Of a stretch of 64,000 bases of DNA, positions 1 through 39,732 are shown in pieces. The stretch is taken from contig CM056583.1 of NCBI GenBank assembly GCA_029721435.1, positions 79,178,620-79,242,619 on the forward strand. Reading direction: 5' to 3'. The position numbers were made by a program, and so were the translations under genes. Position 1 is the first letter of the stretch. Every line of letters starts with the position of its first letter. Below the pieces are notes generated by a model. That model did no database searches and was not told the DNA's origin. It was given only the letters and a program-made list of their open reading frames with translations. Source of the stretch: Gymnothorax reevesii (taxonomy: Eukaryota > Chordata > Actinopteri > Anguilliformes > Muraenidae).

Positions 1-1215
1 TATTGGCTAGCCTCTTTCAAAACGTAGTTTTCATTAATGAATTACTCTTGAATTAGTTGTGAGTAGAACTACACTTCCTCGCTAAAAGTATGTTTGGCTG
101 TTTTCTAAGGTTGGCCCCTTTGCTCTATTGAAAGAGAATTGCATTCCAGATGATTCTATGCTTCAGACAGTCTTGGCAAAGCCCCGTCATTTTGGCCACA
201 TAGTGTATTTAGAGCCCTGTTGTAACCTAAACATGAAACTGCTCGGGCTGAGTGAGGATGGCAGTGATCTTGCAATGACTTCCTATGGTAGATACATGAA
301 AGGCAGTTAATGGAGTCTTCACCCTGTGTACCCATACAAGTTTTCTAACACTGAGCTGGGAATGTAGCCCAGGGGGTAGAGTAAGATGGATGATAGGTGC
401 TCTGTCCCAATCGTCTGGATCAGTGACCTCCATGATTACCCATGGAGGGAGGGAGCGGCTTCACTGCTCGGACTGGCCACAGTCGCGCGTCCGCGGTGAC
501 AACAAATCTCCAAACCGAGATTATATAAGTGCACTCACCTAAGCAATCGTAAACTGCAGGTGAATTTTCCATCTCAGTCAGAGCACAGAAGCCATCACTC
601 ATTTCTTGTCCAGATCTTTCGTACAAATCTAAATTAAGTCTTGCGAGGAAGAACATTTTTTGTGGGGAAAAAAAAAATGGGGTTATACTGTAAATGTTTC
701 AATTTCACTTCTAGCGCAAGTAATGAAAGCACTCCAGTGCTGCTGAAGTTTCACTTCCTGCAATTGTAAACCATGAAAATTTTTCTGGAGATGTCTGTCC
801 TCATTACCCTGGTGAACCGGCACTATTTTGGGCCCTGGTGCCTCTCTCCTACATTCACCCTTGCCCTCATGGATTTAGTCAGCCCCTTTTATCACATTCA
901 GGTGATAATTATTCTCTACCTTCTCAGAATTCATTGACAATTCACCTATTATCACTGCTTACGCAGACGTACTTTACTCGGAGCTACGTGAGGACAAGAT
1001 TAATAAGGAATTGAGTATTCAGAAGTAGGCAAGGATTACAACACGGTCTCCCATATCTTGAGCCATGGGAAAAAGATCCTTTAGACTGCCTGCATGTAGA
1101 CACACTGTACTTCGTCTGCATTTCTATCAGAATTATTTATTAATTACGATTGACATCAGCCTAATTTTAAAATTATATGGTATTATTACGCTGGTATGGC
1201 ACTCCGCATGAATAT
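1..1215. other. Intergenic sequence, no gene seen
   Basis: This AT-rich stretch lies downstream of pik3r1. I recognise no coding exon, RNA gene or clear repeat in it. Open frames are short, and none resembles a known protein. Confidence 0.6.
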
Positions 1216-2416
1216 ACACCGATCAGCCATTATGACCACTGACAGGTGAAGAGAATTACAGATTATCTCATTACAACAGCACCTGTTAGTGGATGGGATA
1301 TTTTAGGCGGAACATGAATATATTTTTCCTTGAGGTTGAAGCATTGGAAGCCGGAAAAATAGGCAAGCGTGAGGATAAAAGTGACTTTGACCAGAGCCAA
1401 ATTGTGATGGCTAGACGGCGGAGTCAGAGCACCTCCTAAACCGCTGACATTGAGGGGCGTTTCCGGTCTGCAGTGGTCAGCACCAACCAAAAGTCGTTCA
1501 AGGGAAGGAAAACGGGAGAGCTGACGACAGGTTCCTGGGTGGCCGAGGCTCACTGATGCACGTGGGGAGTGAAGGCTGGCCTGTGTGGTCCAATCCAACA
1601 GAGGAGCTGCTGTAGCACACATTGCTGAAGAAGTTAATGCTGGCTCTGATAGAAAAGTGTCGGCGCACACAGTGTGTTACAGTTTGTCGCTTATGGGGCT
1701 GTGCGGCAGCAGACCAGTTAGGGTGCACATTCTGACCCCTGTCCACTGCAGAAAGCGCCTATGATGGGCATGTAAGCATCATAACTGGACCAGAGATGCA
1801 GTGGAAGGCGTTGTCCTGCTCAGGTGAATCACGTTTGTGTTTACATTTTGTGGATAGCTGGATGCGCGCGCGTCGCACACGTGGGGAAGATGTGGCACCA
1901 GAATGCACTATGGAAAGAAGGCAAGCTAGCTGAGGCAGTGTAATGCTTTGAGCACTGTTCTGCTGGGAGAAACTTCGGTCCTGCCATTAATGTGGGTGTT
2001 ACTTTGACATGTTCTGAAAAACTGTTGCTGACCGAGTGCACCTCTTCATGGAAACAGTATACCCTAACCGCAGTGGCCTCATTCAGATGGGTGATGTGCC
2101 CTGCCACTCCTGCAAAAACGGTTCGAGAATAGGTCGAGGAACACCGTGAGTTTAAGGTGTTGACAGCCTGCAAAGCTCCTGCATCTCAATGCAATCGAGC
2201 ATCTGTGGGATGTGATGGACGAACAGGTCTGATCCATAGAGGGCCCATGCCGCAAGTTACAGGACGTAGAGGTTCTGCTGCTAAAATCTTGGTGCCAGAT
2301 GCCACTGCAAACCTTCAGAGGTCTGTAGAAATCCATGCCTTGATGGACCAGGGTGGTTTTGGCAGCAAAAGGGGGCCGACAATTATAGGCAGGTGGTCAT
2401 AATGTTATGGCTAATT
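1216..2416 (+). mobile_element. Decayed, nearly full-length Tc1-like DNA transposon
   Basis: The left end reads CACCGATCAGCCATTATGA and the right end carries a degraded inverted copy (ATAATGTTATGGCT). These are the termini of a Tc1/mariner family common in fish. Between them, the plus strand matches a Tc1 transposase gene broken by frameshifts and stops. One in-frame island at about 2185-2214 encodes LNAIEHLWDV, the degraded form of the family motif around the third catalytic acid (usually NPIEHLW). The length of about 1.2 kb is close to that of a complete element. It cannot make a functional transposase. The exact ends are uncertain by a few bases. Confidence 0.85.
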
Positions 2417-4300
2417 TTAAAGTGTAATTGTGAAGCTCTGCATGCATTCTTTATGTAATTGTGCAATAATAGCACAAATGCGCCTGGCTTTCATACAAAT
2501 GGGTAAGACTGCATGCATTTGCATGAGTTGAGGTGGTAGGGAATGTGTTGTATCTCCATGAAACAATCTGCTAGCAAACATCTTTTGAAAACCAATTAAA
2601 TGTTAGCCATGCAATACAACAACTACTACTACTGCCGCTACTAACAACAACAACAACAACAATTATAATGTTATTAGAAGTTACTGTAAATACATATCAT
2701 TGCAGTCCCATTAAATGTTGAGAATTGACTGTTCCAACCATGTAAAATCGGTCAGAATAATTTATATATTTTAATAGATTTCACCAATTCAATCTAACCC
2801 ATTTCCCAAATATCCATGTACACTTAATTTGACAACATTAGTTATGTTCTCCACTGAGGTATTGCAAAATATACTTGCTTATTAAACACTTCCTTGATCA
2901 TAAAGGTTAGAAGAAAGAAGGGCTTAACCACTGACATTTTCCTCCTCTCAGAAATAGAAGAAAGAGAGAGACTGAGACCACTGAAATCGAGTTTTAACCA
3001 GTTCGAGGTGATCAGGGTGGGGTCAAGCCCAGGGTGTCGCGGTTTACATTTTCCATCAGCCGCAAACGCCTCGCGCAGCATCAAAAAGGCTGCTCAAAAA
3101 TGCAAACTGAATGAATTGAGCTTCCTTGCTCCAACGCAAAGAAATAATATGTGCAAAAAAAAAGCACACTTTCAAAGAGTCACATTCTAGATGAGCTGTG
3201 CTCTCAGGACCATGGTGGGATTTACTTGTGCTATGAATTTAACAAAATGGACACCCACAATTATAGGACTGTCTGTAGAAATGTATCACGAAAGGCACCA
3301 AATTATTATTATTAGGTCGATATTTACACTGCACACGCGCTGTCCAAATAATCAGGTTTGCATCAGATAGTCGGTCTCATCTGGATCAAAATGAAATGAC
3401 CTATGATGAACTCTCAAGAGAGAACTAAGTGATAGTTATGCAAGCTAGGATAAAGGCTCATTCTTTGTACTCTGTCATGGCCGAAGAGGCAGAGGAGCAG
3501 GATTTCACCCTGCCCAACCATATGGTCTTTATCAGCTGTGCGTCACAAAGATGGCACTGTTTAGATATCTGATGCAGAGCAAGGAACTGGCAGGCCACAA
3601 AACCTAATGCAGGAGGGCTGTTGCTACCATTGACCTGTTAATGGTGCATACCAGGCATAGTCCCTCACTGGGTTACCATTCACCGGTGTCCATTTTAAAT
3701 TGGCTCAATACCAATTTTAGAGAGAAAAAAAAAATAGCAGTGGTGTAATGCTCAATCAGTTACTCCATAAGCACAATTGCACAGTGGGACGTCACTCACT
3801 AAAGGTCAGGTTAAAAGACACATCAAGCCTAGTCCTAAACTAAATGTAATTTTAAATGGAGATTCTGCATGGAAAATTAATTTTGAACCAAGAAAATGCT
3901 TAGTCTGTGAACATGACACTGACCCTGTGAATTCAACTCAGCAAACAAGCCCAACAATAAATGCAGTAATTTTTTTTTTTTTTTTTTATCAAAAAAAAAA
4001 AAAAAAAAAAAATGAAGCCTTTTCAAGTCAGGAAATTTCCAGTCTTCGCCTAGTATTGGCATATAAACTTCTGTCACACGGTGTTCTCATCTCACCTATG
4101 ACATCAGCAACATACCCACAGGGCGCACCACTCAATCTGCATAACCACAGACACACAGCCTGTACTCAGAGTACACGTCTCTCAGCACAGGCTCAAGACT
4201 TTCTGACAGCCAAATGAAAAGATATCTGATGAAACAGCCGACACTTTCACATCACAAAGCAATAGCACTGGGAGAATAAACGGAGGGGGTACAAAAAACA
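2417..4300. other. Intergenic sequence 3' of pik3r1
   Basis: No gene is recognised. It contains a short ACT/AAC trinucleotide-rich patch (about 2621-2661) and a long T-run/A-run pair at 3970-4012. A unique, more GC-balanced block at about 2930-3190 has an open frame of about 98 codons that I do not recognise. Confidence 0.5.
3970..4012. repeat. Poly(T)-poly(A) fold-back
   Basis: Eighteen T are followed by ATC and then 22 A. The two runs can pair as a near-perfect hairpin. This may be two opposed retrocopy tails, the core of a fold-back element, or a collapsed repeat in the assembly. Confidence 0.8.
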
Positions 4301-4309
4301 CTCAGAAGT

Positions 4310-7300
4310 CTCTTCTTGCAAAACAAAAAACATTTTATTTTCTTTTAACAAAGCCCAAAGTACAGGGGTGAAGCAGTTTTTAAAATGGGGGGAAACACTG
4401 ATTAAATCATGGTTTCATAACATTTGCACCTCTCGACAGCTCAGGTCTGCCAGCCTGATCAGTTCAGGACACACTGTCCAGATCTTTCATTCATCAACAT
4501 AGCTTTAGTTCTTATTATTTTCAAAGATTGAAGCCTGAAAATAGTGCTGGTTTTCCACAGGGACAGTGGCTGAGGAACCAAACATGACACTGGGAGAAAA
4601 AAAAAAAAAAAAATCGAGCGAAAACAAAAACACAGTGGGCCTCAAGATCTGGGAACCCGAAGAAACCGTACCCACCCCCCCTCGGAGGGGCACATATGGA
4701 ACTCCGCTAGGATTTTATCGAAAGCATACAGGCATAGCACGCAATGCTTTTTTTTTTCCCCCCATGGTATCTGAGTTCATGAGCTCTTGTAAGATTTTTT
4801 AACCGTTTTAAAAATGTCCAGAGCACCAGTTGCTGGCATCACTTTGGTGGTGATGAAAAATACATTTATGCCAATATAAACTATACAATGTGACTGTTTG
4901 GCATGATTACACTGGTTTTAACATCAGGCCTGATTTTTAAGAAGTGGCAGCCTTCTCATAACCAAGATGAGATAAAAAAAACTGGTTTGTTTGGTGCCGC
5001 ACCACAGCACGGATATAACCATAAAACTTTCCATTGCACAGGTATACACGATGTGTGCGTATGTAGCCTCGGGACAATTATAAAAGGGCGGCATAAACTC
5101 TGAGGTCAAACTATTATAAACAATAAGGTCTGTAAACATTGCTTATATTAGGGACACCATTATTCACATTCATCGGTTGCATCTTTTGCGAAACTCCTTT
5201 CAGGTTAAAATTTTGGTACCACTTTTTTCGGACTGTTAAAGGACAAGTACTTGCACAGAACCTATGTTATTCTATTAATCGCCATCAAAAGGTCAAAAGG
5301 CTCGGTTTCATAATGATCTCTCTTCTTACTGGCTGCAGCTAAACTTTAGAGATTAGAATTAGATACGGATGCAACTAAATGTTACATGTTCCAAAAAAGA
5401 TTGAAAATATACTAGCAATTTTCTTAAAATCTCTTACAGAGGTACAGAACAAAAATGGTTAGGTTCAAAAAAGGGCTGACCAGGGAAGTAATTCAAAATT
5501 AATCTTGCTTATTTTAAGGCAAAAACACCTTTCAACATCAAAAAAGTATGATAATTGTTCCGCTCCAAACTTGTGGCAATTTTCGGGAGGGCAAGGTCTA
5601 TAACGTGAAATTCTTAAGATTTCCCATCCGCTCTCGCCACACAATATCACAGATTACAAGACTGAAATGCAATGGCAAGAGAAACCAAGTTAAAAGCAAG
5701 ACTACTGAGCAAATTCACATCTTCAGAGGCAGTTATAGACGGCGTCATATTCGCACAAAATAACAGCAATATTCCTCTCGCAACCACTGACCTGTGGTGC
5801 AGTATTAACAAAGTAATCCGCTATGCAAGCTGTAGGTGTATTGTACTCGATAAGTTGAGCTTTACTAAAAACAGAAATAACATAGTATGTGAAATGACAA
5901 TTATCTAAATACAGCAGTAATGAAAAGATGTACTATTGGAAACAAGTATTCTATTGGCAGCTAAATTTAATTTTGGTACTTTATTTTTCTGAGAGTAACA
6001 GAACTACTATGTATTGGCATAGCATGGGCTTTAGCATTAAAATTCAGGGCTGAGAGACATGAATTGTCTTATCCATGTAAACACTCATAAGGATTTTTCT
6101 GATACAGAAAAAGTACTATGCGAACTAGGAATGAGAACGGTTACATTTTTTCATCTCGAACAGATCTTTTCAATTACATGTTGCGGCATTCCAACACACT
6201 AAATCGCTCAACTCTCCTTGCGTGAAAAAAATATATTGTACAAAATAAAACACTTATCATACCATCTTTCCTGTGGAGATGGGTCTAAATGCATGTGAAC
6301 ACCAGGGTGCTTCACGGGTTAGACATGCGCCAAACCTATTACAATACTCATATTCGTCCAAGTTTTCTCCCATAAACCTCTGTAAAGAGTTCTCTAGTAT
6401 CAGGAATTGATCTTCGATTAAAAACAATAAGGGTGGCTCTTGAAATATTTTTCTATTTCCTGACTGAAGCAGCTTCTGAATTCTCATTAGGCTCAGCCCA
6501 AGAGAAATTAGTTGAAAGTAGTAACTAATAGAACTTTACTATATATATTTTTTTGTACAGTGGACTTCAGACCATTTGCTGATTTAAAAAAGCAGTATAA
6601 GTATACTTTAAAACTGTGATGCCTGTTAATATCCTGCCATTATATTCTCTTGGACACTGACACAGTGAAACAGAAAATGTTTTAAGCAATTAAATAAAAC
6701 AAGCTTATATTATGGAGGAAAACAATGCTTTGCAAAGGTTCGGGAGATACAGAATTGCATAGCAGAATTGGCATTAAATTTGACAGTTTCTGGTTTTGCA
6801 CAATGGGTTTAAAGACGTTATGTTGACTGTGTGTGTGTACCATGCGCATTCTAGTCCTGCCTTTGTTAGTTTTGCTTGTCCACAGTTCAGAACAAGTTCA
6901 AGTCTGTCCAATAATGCTTTCAAGGACGGGAAAGCAAATCTCGCCACGACTCTTGACTTTTCCAACAAAAGTCTCCTCCAGAGAAATATTTTGCCTTTAC
7001 AAACAAGAAAAAAAGTGCCATTTTGCTACATTTATCCAAGTTTTGTTAATGAACAATTAACAGGACCGTATCAACCACCCCTGCCCTGCCCCGTTTTGGT
7101 CAAACAAGCAGTCATACACATCCATACACACACAAACAAACAGAAACACACACATATACACACTTGGCGGGACAAGATAAACAAAAGAACGGGAGGGAAG
7201 AAACAAATATGTACAAAAACAAAAAACAAACCAAAAAAAAAGTTTGATCAGCGTCTGACATTCCAGCTGGTAAAGCTTTGAAAAGAACAAGCACCATGTA

Positions 7301-7627
7301 GAAAAGGCCTCTGATGTCCTCCGCACTGGGAGATAGTTCAGCAGTTTCCCGTTGATTTTTGTGCTCCTTCCGGTAAAAGCACACGATAAAGAAAACTACA
7401 TTCACAGCTCCACGTCGCCCAGAGTCTGCTGCTGAAAAGGTCTTTTTTTCCCGCCTTCTCATGTTGTCCAGTTGAGTCTATGAAAAATACAAAATGCAGC
7501 CTGAAGTCGTCTCCTTGAGCGTGAAACAAGGCTTTTCCATTTTAAGAGAGGCCTTCTCACTCTCCTGCAGCGAGTCCCGGGTTCCTGTCTTTTTGCCTGT
7601 TTTCCCCTTCCCCTCCCGCACAGGGTC
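4310..7627 (-). other. pik3r1: Probable 3'UTR of pik3r1
   Basis: This is the sequence between the pik3r1 stop codon (7630-7628) and the most distal plausible poly(A) signal. It is AT-rich and has no coding potential. A 3.3-kb 3'UTR fits the long 3'UTRs of vertebrate PIK3R1 messages. A nearer minus-strand AATAAA at about 5985 could give a shorter form. The end is inferred, not seen. Confidence 0.55.
4334..4339 (-). terminator. Candidate pik3r1 poly(A) signal
   Basis: AATAAA on the minus strand, followed within about 40 nt (to about 4290) by T- and GT-rich sequence. It is the last such signal before the downstream sequence loses 3'UTR character. Not confirmed by transcript data. Confidence 0.45.
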
Positions 7628-34829
<27,202 letters not shown>

Positions 34830-35201
34830 CGTGTTCACTTTGCTTTTGCGATAAATATTCCAGAGGCACTACTACGATAAACGTGTCCCCGCACCAATAA
34901 TTAACGTCAGCAGATTACTCCCACAATAAGAACCCTGTTATATATGATAGAAGATACTTCTATTCACGCACTGACACACAAAACACCTTCACATTCAAAT
35001 CTTTCTAGTTTGTTTTCAGATTAATACTGAAAGTCGTCCCTATTGTTCTCTGTGGAATTTTTGGCAGTTTGTGGTCATTTCTTCAGTAGATGGTGGGTGA
35101 TTTAAAAGTTCTGCAATTGTTCGCACCTTTATGGTGCTCCTGATAAAATGTTCCCATCCGTCTAGAGCCAGCTATGGTAGCCCAGAGAATGCATGACAGA
35201 C
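34830..35201 (-). other. pik3r1: 5'UTR part of the SH3 exon, with four upstream ORFs
   Basis: The acceptor TTTTCCAG|GTCTG at 35202 begins the exon, leaving a 372-nt leader before the start codon. It contains four AUG-initiated ORFs in series: 35194-35162 (10 codons), 35157-35083 (24 codons), 35078-35040 (12 codons), and an AUG directly followed by UGA at 34994-34989. None overlaps the main start. The acceptor is strong, but transcript evidence is lacking. Confidence 0.7.
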
Positions 35202-36050
35202 CTGGAAAATAAAAGACGGAAGGCATTTACTACGACTTGCATAAGTAGGACAATCTCCACTGGGATAGATTATCAGAGGTGAGTGCAGTTTAGGGAAGAG
35301 TGTAGGTTACAGATCTTGAGAATGATGCAGTAGGTATGATTCCGCCGGTCTGCTAATACAGAAACATAACTGGGCAAAACATTTAAATAAACTGGACCAC
35401 TTCAAGTACACTCTAATGCAACACTGACCACTGAATTTCGTGATTCTAAATTTACCTGATCTGCCAAACGGCAGGTCAGATGCGTGTTGCCACCCATTCC
35501 ATGGCAAATTAATAATTCGTACTATAAATCCAAGTAGGCCAGGATTATTAATTAACGAGTAACGTCATGTGATCTTATGCACACCAGTAACAGTTAACGT
35601 GCAGTAGCAACATGTCGCTTCGATTCAACCACCCAACCAAAAAGTGCAAGCAGTCCTGATTTAAGTGGCTAGTGACTGACCAATTCAGCGGCCATGACTC
35701 AAGTTCCCATCTCAGTTAGTAAACTAGATGGCCAGAGAAGACAATGTAAACCACTATCAACAATCAGCACATCACCACTATCCACAAATCTACCATACTT
35801 CCGCAGTTTAATTTTAACATTTACTAACGTCGTATGAAGCAACTTTGACTTTATCAAATTAGTGAAAATGCATTTTCAGACTATCAGAACAATTTCACGC
35901 TGGTTTACAGAGCAGGAACGGTTAACGTTAACGGAGCTCTCCGACTCCACGGGAGCAGAACAAGTGGCCTCCGCTATAAGTCTTTGTATAAAATTAGCAA
36001 GGCGGTTCGGAACTTGCATCAGACGTACGCGGCGCGTCATGTGGCAGTAA

Positions 36051-36197
36051 AGCCGCTTTCACACCGGACGCGAAACTAATTTTTCGCAGGACAGATTACA
36101 TTCAAAGTCGACGCAAGCACGCGAATAACGTTAACTCGAATAATGAATATAATCTGTGCTGCGAAGAATTCGTTTCGCGTCCGGTGTGAAAGCAGCT
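36051..36197. mobile_element. Harbinger-type MITE with TAA target duplication
   Basis: This is a 147-bp fold-back element whose ends carry GCTTTCACACCGGACGCGAA and its inverted copy. It is flanked by TAA at 36048-36050 and TAA at 36198-36200. Terminal repeats plus a three-base TAA duplication identify the PIF/Harbinger superfamily. It has no coding capacity. It sits in the first, non-coding intron of pik3r1. Confidence 0.88.
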
Positions 36198-36749
36198 TAA
36201 GCATCCGCACCACTGCAAATAAAGCGCAAACGTTAAGCTTAAGTAGCAAGTAACGTTAAGCCAACTTAGTCCAGAATTTAGCCGATCATTTTGGCTGCAA
36301 GGACACATATCGAGGGCAAGTAACGGTAAGTTAACACGTAACTTAACTATTACTGACGTTAGTTACATCGTTAGCTCAGTATCCTGCTATCGGGCATGCA
36401 TGGCTAGCTAAGTTAGCAGTGACAAACTTGGCGTGTGGGGAAAACATTTACGCTAAACATCAACTTTACTAAGCGATAAGCAATCTGATGCTATCAAATA
36501 ACTGTGGTATACTGCACAGCGAGTGCAGAACAGGGTCAGAAATCAACCGATGAGTAACAGTATATTCCATTAATGTTAACGGTAACTAGGCAACGTCACT
36601 TACTTGTATGAAAAAGAAAACCGTAAGTTTAGATCACGGCCTGATGCAAAGTTAGATCAAAATATACAATACAAATATATGCACGATCGTTAGATCACCA
36701 TTCAGCGGCGGAGACACAGAAACTACAATGCAAAGCGACTGTAACTCAC

Positions 36750-37060
36750 TTGCGCGGAAGGGGCCGAGAACGGAATGTTCCTTCCTTCCTTCCCGTTGGA
36801 CGGTCGGTCACAGTCACGATTCCAGTCGTCAGTCAGCGCGATTGTAAGCGAGCCGAAATGAAAGGAACTAGCAAATTGAATAGGGCGTGAGCTGAATTCA
36901 ATCCCAGTGTCTTCAAAAAATCTTCTAACCCGAGAGGGTTCTGGTCATTCGCAGAAGAAAAATTCAGTCACTCTTTTGAACACCCTACTTCACTCACTCA
37001 GTATCACCAGCGACACTCTGCTCGGGCGAGTCTGTCTGCAGAGCGACCCGAGTCTCAGAT
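36750..37060 (-). promoter_or_regulatory. pik3r1: Probable pik3r1 promoter and non-coding first exon
   Basis: This CpG-rich stretch lies upstream of the p85 leader. A good minus-strand donor, CGCAA|GTGAGT, ends a candidate non-coding exon at 36750. The transcription start is probably between 36780 and 36950 but cannot be placed. Vertebrate PIK3R1 starts with a non-coding exon in a CpG island, which this matches. Confidence 0.5.
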
Positions 37061-39495
37061 CCCCCCTCCGCGCACTGAGTGGTGCAGAGACACGTCAATC
37101 AAATTGCGTCAACACCCAGATATATTTACGCCCATCCAACTGTACGCCATTGCTGTCTCAGAAAACTCCGCCCCCCGAATGTCGACTTGCTGGTCCATGA
37201 TCCGTAACTGGTTGTATCCAGACTGTTCGCTTGCACGCAAGCGTTTGGAACACCCAGCGTTATGTAACAGCTGCATGTAGACTGTTATGTGAGCTTTTTA
37301 TATTTCATGCGAATTAAAGTCATGTACCATTCCATGGCACATGAATGAAGAATTCGTTGAAGGGTACAAAAAAGGAAATCATTGCGGTTTGTGGCACCTG
37401 GCATGATGGCTGGTCCTTGTACCTTAATCGAGGCATTTTTATTTTGGTTCAATACTATGGCGTCATCTTTAAGTTTCTTGCGTCATGTGCCTACAAACCA
37501 GAATTGAGAAATGTTGACAACCTGCTCTGCTCAGGAAATAACTTCGGGTACCACTCTGCATTCCCATTTATTGCAGTTGTAAGCATGATACAAAGATGGA
37601 TGGCAGACACATATGGTCTTAAAATTATCATCAGGTACACAATGAGCTCCCTCTGACACTTATGCAAGACCACAAACTGTTTGTCAAAGCCTGACAGAAA
37701 AAAAAACATTTTCAATTTACGCTCAATTCAAAATTGAAAACATTCCTAAACTTTTCAGAAGAAATGTATTATGGGCAACATGGCATGATAGTAAACCATA
37801 GTAAACCTATTACAATGCTTTATGAAAACAAGAATGCGTTAAGGTTTACCCAAATGACAAAAAAATATATACTTACCTTTGTTATCTCTCTCAGGGTAGA
37901 AGTTATTTGTTAAGATAACATCCATAATACACATCAAAGTACATTTCATTACATTGCACATTTCTTCTTTTAGAATATGAACATAGTTGAGAGCTACAGT
38001 TCATCATTTCACTTTTTAGCATTTTACAGCTATACTGTTTGCACTCAGCTGTTACTGTAAAAATTCTGGATGCACATTACTGTGTGCAATGGCCATGCAA
38101 AGTTCACTGAACAGTAAACTACTTCAGAGGATGTGATTTTGTGCAAAACAGCAGATCTATTTGAAAAAAAAAACCTATTCTCTTTGCTCCTGATTATAAG
38201 ACCAAAGCCTCATGATGTTTATATTATTGAATAGTAATGCCAGTCTCAGTTTGCAAAAGCCCTTGATGAGGTTCCACCTCTCACTTGTAATTACTATTTC
38301 AGCAGCAACTGTAGCAACAGAATTTCCCAGGTGCAAATTAAATGGTACTGACTGAATTGCGGCATTGAAAGAGAGAATCGCCGGTTAATCTCAATAACAA
38401 TCTGTACGGTGGTATTCAGCTGGAAGCATAGGGGAATTCAGCAGAATGCATGATCCAAGGCACATGACAATGATTGTGGGTGGCCTAATTATGTGGTGAT
38501 GGGGTAATGGAGGGGGCTAGTTGCCCAGCTGAAATCCCCCGGAAAGAGTACAGTGCAAAGGAGCCATGAGCAGCTGTGTATAGAACCTGCCACTTCAAGC
38601 ACGGCGTCATTCAGAATTCAAAGGACGACACCATTCAGAAGCCGGACGTAATACAAAATGGAAAAAGCAGATAACATCAGCACAGGAAAACGTCCATGGT
38701 AACTGAGAGGGCTTTTGTGGCGGCAATGACAGGCTGTTTTTCGTTTCAGAGCATTCTTTTGGTGGATTTACCTGAATTGATGCCCAGTTATTTGATATGC
38801 ATGCACTCTGAGAAGAACTGAAAGATGCTGCCAATAATCCATAGCTGAATTATCACTGATATGTTGTTGTAACACATATTCCATTGTGCATTTTAAGAAT
38901 TCTGTCCTTGAATATGTAGAATTATGTCACAACCCTTGTGTGAATCCCTAGTGTGTCTCTTCGCAATTCAGCAGCACGCGTGTTTATTCAGTGCATGTGT
39001 GTTTATTCAGTGCACGCGTGTTTATTCAGTGCACGCGTGTTTATTCAGTGCACGTGTGTTGCGATTGGTGTGCATCTTGTGCACATTGTTACTCTCTGCT
39101 GAATGTCATTAGTCGCACGTTTCCTAATTAGCGAGTGACAGGAGTCTTCCAGAGCATGCTCTTGTTGCTAGATTGTTAACTCACATTCTCTCAAACATCC
39201 TAGTCAAATGTTTGTTATGCTTCCACATCTTCGTCTTAATGCAACAATTGCTTTGGTGGCAGCCATGGTCTCCTTGAACCTTAAGTATCTTTACTTAATT
39301 TGAACAAGCTCCCCATCTTAAATAAGGGTCCAGGATTGGGACTGAGTTCAAGTTAGCTTAATTCAGTTCAGTTCTTCAAATCCAGCTTTCAAGATCATGC
39401 TTCCAATCCTAATCAATGCCCAGGACTGGGACAACCTGCTTGTTCACCTGCAAGTCCACTGTCTTTATCAAGTTTGTCAGGAACAAACTTCCAAC
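37061..39495. other. Upstream intergenic sequence
   Basis: AT-rich sequence without recognisable genes. It contains one 19-base minisatellite (38982-39057). An open frame at 37345-37656 has no recognisable domain and looks like chance. Confidence 0.5.
38982..39057. repeat. 19-base minisatellite, four copies
   Basis: Four adjacent units GTTTATTCAGTGCACGCGT, with one or two substitutions in the first and last copies. A partial unit precedes them. Confidence 0.92.
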
Positions 39496-39732
39496 ACTGT
39501 AAACCTTGGCAAATGTGGTGAACGCAAATTTTGGAGACCCATTACCTCAAAAAAAAATTTGTGTTTGCCAACTAAATGACCTTGTGTTCACAGCACTAAA
39601 AAACGTGTAAAAAAATAACCTTACCATATTTTCTTTAAGTTTCTTCCACGCAATGTAATTAAGTTGACCTGCACAATTTTTTGAGGTAATCGGTTTCCAC
39701 AAAACATTCACCGCACTATCAGGGTTTACAGT
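39496..39732. mobile_element. Small fold-back element (MITE)
   Basis: The ends ACTGTAAACC and GGTTTACAGT are inverted repeats. The similarity continues about 60 bases inward through GCGGTGAA/GTGGTGAACG and ATTACCTCAAAAAA blocks. The element is 237 bp with no coding capacity. The family is uncertain, possibly hAT-like. Confidence 0.7.

Noticed and set aside
345..400. Possible tRNA-like A box (TAGCCCAGGGGGTAGAG)
   Set aside because: No B box follows at the expected distance, so neither a tRNA nor a SINE head is supported.
37345..37656. 103-codon ORF just upstream of the pik3r1 promoter
   Set aside because: No recognisable domain or splice context, and the composition matches the surrounding AT-rich DNA. 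Probably chance.
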